Positions 6,624 through 10,312 of a DNA stretch of 10,312 nucleotides are shown one piece after another. The position numbers and the translations under genes were made by a program. The notes below the pieces were generated by a model. The model did not search any database. It was not told the origin of the DNA and saw nothing but the letters and a program-made list of their open reading frames with translations. Each line of letters opens with the position of its first letter. Positions within the stretch are counted from its first letter, which is position 1. The stretch spans positions 1 through 10,312 of the forward strand of contig URVO01000028.1 in the NCBI GenBank assembly GCA_900551335.1, given 5' to 3'. Source of the stretch: an uncultured Phascolarctobacterium sp. (lineage in GTDB: Bacteria > Bacillota > Negativicutes > Acidaminococcales > Acidaminococcaceae).

Positions 6624-8750
6624 TTACAGATGCATAACCCTAGCCTTGATTTCCTTCGTCTTGCCCACGTTCCAGAAGTTTTCACCCAGATAGCCGCAGG
6701 TACGACGGATAACCGTCAGCTTGCCATGATCCTTATTATGGCAGGCCGGGCATTCCCATTCGTTGTCATCGTTAATGGTGATTTCGCCATCAAAGCCGCA
6801 GACATGACAATAGTCGGACTTCGTGTTGAACTCAGCATATTGGATATTGTCATAAATGAATTTAACAACCTCTTCCAAGGCCTCCAGATTATGACGCATA
6901 TTCGGAATCTCTACATAGGAAATAGCGCCGCCGGAGGAAATGTTTTGGAACTGGCTTTCAAATTTAAATTTGCTGAAGGCATCAATCTTCTCGCGCACGT
7001 CAACGTGGTAGGAGTTGGTATAATAGCCCTTGTCGGTAACATCCTCAATCGAGCCGAAGCGCTCCTTGTCAATGCGTGCAAAGCGATAGCACAGGCTTTC
7101 TGCCGGAGTGCCGTATAAGCCGAAGCCAAGGCCGGTTTTTGCCTTCCATTTTTCGCAGGCACCACGCAGACGGTTCATAACGCGCAGCGCAAAATCCTCG
7201 CCTGTCGGATCAGTATGACTCACGCCCTTCATCAGCTTGGTCAGCTCATAAAGACCGATGTAGCCCAAGGAAATCGTGGAATAGCCGTTTTCCAGATACT
7301 TATCAATAGTTTCGCCCTTCTTCAGACGAGCAATTGCACCGTATTGCCAATGCACAGGGCTGACGTCGCTCTTAATGCCCTTCAGCGCATTATGGCGGCA
7401 CATCAAGGCTTCATAGCACAGCTCCAGACGCTCGTCGAGCAGCTTCCAGAACTTCTCCTCATCGCCCTTCGCCAAAATGCCAATCTGCGGCAGGTTCAGG
7501 GAAACAACGCCCTGATTGAAGCGGCCTTCGAATTTATAATTGCCGTTCTCATCCTTCCACGGAGAAAGGAAGCTGCGGCAGCCCATCGGGGAGAAAACAT
7601 TGCCTTCGTAATTCTCACGCATCTTCTTCGCGCTGATATAGTCAGGATACATACGCTTAGCGCTGCATTTTACAGCCAGACGCGTAATATAATCATATTT
7701 TCCGCCTTTGAGGCAGTTATGCTCATCAAGCACATAAACAAGCTTCGGGAAAGCAGGCGTTACATAAACGCCCTCATCATTTTTAATACCCTGCAGACGC
7801 TGACGCAAAATCTCCTCTACAATCATAGCGTTCTCCTTCAGGTACGGATCGTTCTCCTGCAGGTTCAGGAACAAGGTTACAAACGGAGATTGACCGTTAG
7901 TCGTCATCAAGGTGTTAATCTGATATTGAATCGTCTGCACGCCGCCCTTGAGCTCGTAGCGCAGGCGTTCATTTGTCAGGCGCTCCAGCGTATCTGCATC
8001 AATATTGCCGTCAGCAGCCTCTAAAATGCTCTTCTTGAACTTATCATAGCTGCGGCGCAGGTATTTGCCCAAATGACGGATATCTACAGACTGGCCGCCA
8101 TATTGGCTCGAAGCAACAGAAGCAATAATCTGCGTCATAACAGTGCAGGCTACCTGGAAGCTTCTCGGGCTTTCAATCATTTTTCCGTTCATAACAGTGC
8201 CATTGTCCAGCATATCGCCAATGTTAATCAGACAGCAGTTAAAAATCGGCTGGATAAAATAATCTGCGTCATGGAAATGCAGAACGCCCTGCTCATGTGC
8301 CTTGGAAATCTTCTCCGGCAGCATCAGGCGCTTCGTCAAATCCTTAGAAACCTCGCCGGCAATCAGGTCGCGCTGCGTAGCAGCCATCGTAGCATTTTTA
8401 TTGGAGTTTTCCTCCATAACATCTTTATTATTATTGCGGATCAGAGAAAGGATGGACTCATCAGTCGTATTCGCCTTACGCACCAACGCACGCTTATAGC
8501 GGTAGATGATATACTGCTTCGCCAGCTCGAACTTGCCCTCTTCCATCAGGCCATGCTCAACCATATCCTGAATATCCTCAACAAGCAGGCGCATGCGGTT
8601 GCGAGCTTGTACGTTAGCAGCGATTTCTTTAATCTTCTCCTCCTCGATACGATATTCAGGCTCAACTGCAATATTGGCTTTATGGATTGCTTTTATAATT
8701 TTGTTCGCATCAAAGTCAACTGTAGTGCCATCGCGCTTAATAACTTTCAT
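6624..8750 (-). CDS. nrdD: Anaerobic (class III) ribonucleoside-triphosphate reductase
   Basis: NrdD reduces ribonucleoside triphosphates to dNTPs without oxygen, using a glycyl radical made by NrdG. The 708-residue protein starts with an ATP-cone allosteric domain (about 1-90, KVIKRDGTTVDFDANKI), then the ten-stranded barrel core. Candidate active-site cysteines are the adjacent Cys172/Cys173 in IFNCCLINIGDML. The C-terminus holds the zinc site (Cys648, Cys651, Cys667, Cys670) and the glycyl-radical motif RRTCGYLG with Gly686 as the likely radical residue; all expected elements are intact. Length matches the family (about 700-715). Start ATG at 8750 follows a GGAAAGGA site at a slightly long 12-base spacing. 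Expression should respond to NrdR through the two boxes at the promoter. Confidence 0.98.
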   Translation of the reverse strand: MKVIKRDGTTVDFDANKIIKAIHKANIAVEPEYRIEEEKIKEIAANVQARNRMRLLVEDIQDMVEHGLMEEGKFELAKQYIIYRYKRALVRKANTTDESILSLIRNNNKDVMEENSNKNATMAATQRDLIAGEVSKDLTKRLMLPEKISKAHEQGVLHFHDADYFIQPIFNCCLINIGDMLDNGTVMNGKMIESPRSFQVACTVMTQIIASVASSQYGGQSVDIRHLGKYLRRSYDKFKKSILEAADGNIDADTLERLTNERLRYELKGGVQTIQYQINTLMTTNGQSPFVTLFLNLQENDPYLKENAMIVEEILRQRLQGIKNDEGVYVTPAFPKLVYVLDEHNCLKGGKYDYITRLAVKCSAKRMYPDYISAKKMRENYEGNVFSPMGCRSFLSPWKDENGNYKFEGRFNQGVVSLNLPQIGILAKGDEEKFWKLLDERLELCYEALMCRHNALKGIKSDVSPVHWQYGAIARLKKGETIDKYLENGYSTISLGYIGLYELTKLMKGVSHTDPTGEDFALRVMNRLRGACEKWKAKTGLGFGLYGTPAESLCYRFARIDKERFGSIEDVTDKGYYTNSYHVDVREKIDAFSKFKFESQFQNISSGGAISYVEIPNMRHNLEALEEVVKFIYDNIQYAEFNTKSDYCHVCGFDGEITINDDNEWECPACHNKDHGKLTVIRRTCGYLGENFWNVGKTKEIKARVMHL

Positions 8751-8813
8751 AGCTCGTCAACATCCTTTCCTAGTATACTAAGTTTAATTGCTAAAGTCTC
8801 TTATACATATCGA

Positions 8814-8842
8814 AAGGCTCTGACCATCCAGGTCAAAGCCTT
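8814..8842 (-). other. Stem-loop in nrdD leader
   Basis: In minus-strand RNA, AAGGCUUUGACC pairs with GGUCAGAGCCUU around a five-base loop, giving a 12-bp stem with one G-U pair. On the plus strand the same pair becomes a C/A mismatch, so the structure is better formed in the nrdD transcript. It lies in the middle of the roughly 140-base leader. No U-run follows directly, so it is not a standard terminator. Function unknown: mRNA stability, attenuation or protein binding are possible. Confidence 0.6.
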
Positions 8843-8897
8843 CTGTATTTGCTTAAAACTTATCTCAAAATTGCTGCATCATTTTTGACGCACACTC

Positions 8898-8926
8898 ATT
8901 GTACCACAATATATCGTGTGTGTCAA
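8898..8926 (-). promoter_or_regulatory. Promoter of nrdD-nrdG
   Basis: On the minus strand, a perfect TTGACA (-35, 8921-8926), a 17-base spacer and TACAAT (-10, 8898-8903). Transcription should start near 8890, about 140 bases upstream of the nrdD start. An NrdR box occupies the spacer, so bound NrdR would block RNA polymerase. Confidence 0.85.
8904..8919. promoter_or_regulatory. NrdR box 1
   Basis: CCACAATATATCGTGT matches the NrdR consensus ACACWATATATWGTGT at 14 of 16 positions. NrdR is the ATP-cone repressor of ribonucleotide reductase operons. The site lies inside the nrdD promoter spacer. Confidence 0.85.
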
Positions 8927-8935
8927 AAGAAAAAT

Positions 8936-8951
8936 TCACTATATGTAGTTT
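8936..8951. promoter_or_regulatory. NrdR box 2
   Basis: TCACTATATGTAGTTT matches the NrdR consensus at 13 of 16 positions. Its centre is 32 bp from the centre of box 1, about three helical turns, the paired arrangement typical of NrdR operators. It lies just upstream of the nrdD -35 box. Confidence 0.8.
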
Positions 8952-9003
8952 TTTAGCTTTTGTAGACGTTTTGCTAGCAGATGTTGCACTAATTTTTTTT
9001 TAG

Positions 9004-9080
9004 GCCTGTTTCACGTCCTCGCTTTACACTAAAGTCCTGCGCGAGGGAATGTTACGCAGGCAAAAAGCAAAAAATTTGCT
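9004..9080. other. Intergenic stretch with competing helices
   Basis: Between the NrdR boxes and the next promoter lie several perfect complementary pairs. GCCTG (9004-9008) pairs with CAGGC (9057-9061), enclosing CCTCGC (9017-9022) with GCGAGG (9041-9046). CCTGCG (9036-9041) could instead pair with CGCAGG (9055-9060), which interleaves with the inner helix. AGCAAA/TTTGCT (9066-9071/9075-9080) adds a short hairpin. The segment lies outside both leaders predicted from the promoters, so it is unclear whether it is transcribed. No coding frame is evident in it. Confidence 0.4.
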
Positions 9081-9108
9081 CTAAACCGCCATTTCAAGGC
9101 TGTTACCT

Positions 9109-9138
9109 TTGTACACGAACAAAGAAATATGGTACAAT
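9109..9138 (+). promoter_or_regulatory. Promoter of the EamA-family gene
   Basis: TTGTAC (-35, 9109-9114), 18-base spacer, TACAAT (-10, 9133-9138). Transcription would start near 9145, leaving a short leader of about 30 bases before the ATG at 9176. The -35 box is a moderate match. Confidence 0.6.
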
Positions 9139-9175
9139 AGATAGCGTCACATTGTTTGGATTGGGGGAATCTTTT

Positions 9176-10111
9176 ATGAGTAATCCTGCCGCAGGCAAGC
9201 AAAGCCTCAGCGGAATTTTTATGCTTACATTATGTGCCTTCATCTGGGGCACAGCCTTTATCGCACAAAGCCTTGGCGGCGAATACGCCGAGCCGCTGAC
9301 CTTCAACTGTGCGCGCAGCGTTCTGGCCACCATCTTCCTGAGCGGCTGCTGCCTATTGTTCGACAAAATGAAGGGCAAGCGTCCGACGCTGCTCGGCAGT
9401 GATGATCCGCTTTATAAAGAAAGACTAATCAAGGGCGGTATCACCTGCGGTCTGTTTCTATCGCTGGCCTGCTTCTTCCAGCAGGTGGGCATCATGTACA
9501 CCACCGTCGGCAAAAGCGGCTTTATCACAGCTCTTTACATCGTTTTAGTACCTGTACTCAGCTACATCGTTTATCGTCGCTCTGTGACGCTCCTGCAGGG
9601 CGTCAGCGTAGCTATCGCCTCCGTCGGCATGTACTTTATCTGCATCAACGAGGGCTTCAGCATCAACAAAGGCGACTTATACACGCTCATCTGCGCCTTC
9701 TGCTTCGCTGCGCAGATTATCTGCGTCGAGAACATCATCAAAAATCTTGACGGCGTGCGCCTGTCGCTGATTCAGTTCACCACCTGCACAGTCGTCAATG
9801 GTGTGCTGATGTTTATCTTCGAAACACCTTCGCTGACAAGCATCATGGCAGGCTGGGCACCAGTGGCCTACGCAGGCATCATGTCCAGCGGTGTCGCCTA
9901 TACGCTGCAGATTGTCGGTCAAAAGCATGTCAGCTCCGTAGTTGCCTGCATGATTATGAGTCTAGAATCAGCCTTCGCGCTCGTCAGCGGCTGGCTCATT
10001 CTTGGTCAGGCCATGAGCAGCAGAGAAATTTTCGGCTGCTGCCTCGTTTTCGCAGCCATCCTGCTAGCCCAGCTCCCGGATGAAATGCTCGGACTTGGGA
10101 AGAAGAAATAA
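9176..10111 (+). CDS. EamA/DMT-superfamily transporter
   Basis: A 311-residue integral membrane protein of the drug/metabolite transporter superfamily, expected to have ten helices built from two EamA repeats. The first repeat starts with the typical AFIWGTAFIAQSLG (about 21-34), followed by the conserved YTTVGKSGFITALYIVLVPVLSYIV-type region across helices 4-5. The second repeat begins at about 160 (GDLYTLICAFCFAAQIICVENIIK split across it) and ends with MSLESAFALVSGWLILGQ, the characteristic last-helices motif. Substrate cannot be told from sequence. I choose ATG at 9176 because GGGGGAA lies six bases upstream; an in-frame TTG at 9152 would extend it by eight residues but would place that ribosome binding site inside the gene. 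It appears to be a single-gene unit ending in the terminator right after its stop. Confidence 0.93.
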   Translation: MSNPAAGKQSLSGIFMLTLCAFIWGTAFIAQSLGGEYAEPLTFNCARSVLATIFLSGCCLLFDKMKGKRPTLLGSDDPLYKERLIKGGITCGLFLSLACFFQQVGIMYTTVGKSGFITALYIVLVPVLSYIVYRRSVTLLQGVSVAIASVGMYFICINEGFSINKGDLYTLICAFCFAAQIICVENIIKNLDGVRLSLIQFTTCTVVNGVLMFIFETPSLTSIMAGWAPVAYAGIMSSGVAYTLQIVGQKHVSSVVACMIMSLESAFALVSGWLILGQAMSSREIFGCCLVFAAILLAQLPDEMLGLGKKK

Positions 10112-10198
10112 GCTATCGTACCCCTTTCGACGTACTATCTAATGGTAGTACGTCGAACTGCTCTTCCTAACAGGCAGAGAGGGTACGATAGCTTTTTT
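10110..10198 (+). terminator. Branched (three-helix) intrinsic terminator after EamA gene
   Basis: An outer 14-bp perfect helix (AAGCTATCGTACCC, 10110-10123, with GGGTACGATAGCTT, 10181-10194) begins within the stop codon of the transporter. It encloses a 12-bp perfect hairpin (TTCGACGTACTA, 10126-10137, with TAGTACGTCGAA, 10146-10157) and a weaker hairpin (CTCTtCCT, 10161-10168, with AGGcAGAG, 10172-10179). Six Ts run from 10193 to 10198. The shape is that of a three-way junction with a terminator U-run. It should end the transporter transcript; the extra branches are unusual for a plain terminator. Confidence 0.8.
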
Positions 10199-10312
10199 AT
10201 TTTTAATATACCGACACCGTTATTTTCCAAAAGCAGCCTGCGTATCATTGCTTCTGTTTCATTTGTCAGCTTGTTTTGCGAATCCTTAAATTAAAGGCTT
10301 TCGCCATAAAAT
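10199..10312. other. Right-hand flank without a supported gene
   Basis: This AT-rich stretch holds no convincing gene. On the minus strand there is a 13-codon ATG frame starting at 10307 and, in another frame, an open stretch at 10135-10290 that could encode KLTNETEAMIRRLLLENN-like helical sequence but lacks a start and runs through the terminator. Either could be a decayed remnant or chance. No promoter or ribosome binding site was seen. Confidence 0.4.

Noticed and set aside
8814..8842. Intrinsic terminator in the plus direction
   Set aside because: No plus-strand gene ends there, the plus-strand stem has a mismatch, and no T-run follows.
7215..8888. Two plus-strand open frames of about 270 residues antisense to nrdD
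   Set aside because: No motifs or ribosome binding sites, and nrdD is complete and fully recognisable on the minus strand; the second frame even runs across the nrdD promoter leader.
9152..9175. Upstream TTG start for the EamA-family gene
   Set aside because: It would place the strong GGGGGAA ribosome binding site inside the gene; ATG at 9176 has correct spacing.

Overview
The window reads as a low-redundancy chromosomal segment of an anaerobic member of the Bacillota, with no mobile elements, tRNA, rRNA or CRISPR. The evidence is a CtsR/ClpC/RadA stress operon, strong AGGAGG-type ribosome binding sites, sigma-A-like promoters (TTGACA-17-TACAAT) and an oxygen-sensitive class III ribonucleotide reductase (NrdD/NrdG) behind paired NrdR boxes. 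The fairly GC-rich coding style and gene mix would fit a Negativicutes gut anaerobe, but that placement is inference.

Layout, left to right. (1) 1-4325, minus strand: ctsR, then a clpC-type AAA+ unfoldase, then radA (cut by the left edge). The genes are tightly packed: clpC's ribosome binding site overlaps the ctsR stop, and radA starts inside the 3' end of clpC. The usual mcsA and mcsB genes are absent between ctsR and clpC. Instead, the ClpC protein begins with a McsA/ClpE-like four-cysteine zinc-finger segment fused to a complete ClpC. (2) 4326-4649: divergent control region with a ctsR promoter, a lemA promoter, CtsR-like heptad repeats over both, and short leader hairpins. (3) 4650-5977, plus strand: lemA and a TPM-domain secreted protein gene. 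The membrane anchor and Gly-rich tail of the TPM protein lie in a separate reading frame just after its stop codon. (4) 6011-6055: bidirectional terminator between convergent operons. (5) 6070-8750, minus strand: nrdD-nrdG. (6) 8751-9175: divergent control region with an nrdD promoter overlapped by one of two NrdR boxes 32 bp apart, a perfect leader stem-loop, an intergenic stretch with mutually exclusive helices, and the promoter of the next gene. (7) 9176-10111, plus strand: an EamA/DMT-family transporter, ending in an unusually elaborate branched terminator. (8) 10199-10312: no supported gene.

Functionally the window holds three modules: protein quality control plus DNA repair under CtsR, a LemA/TPM envelope pair of unclear function, and anaerobic dNTP synthesis under NrdR, followed by a drug/metabolite exporter-like gene. 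The items most worth a second look are the zinc-finger ClpC in an operon without mcsAB, the split TPM gene, and the branched RNA structure after the transporter.
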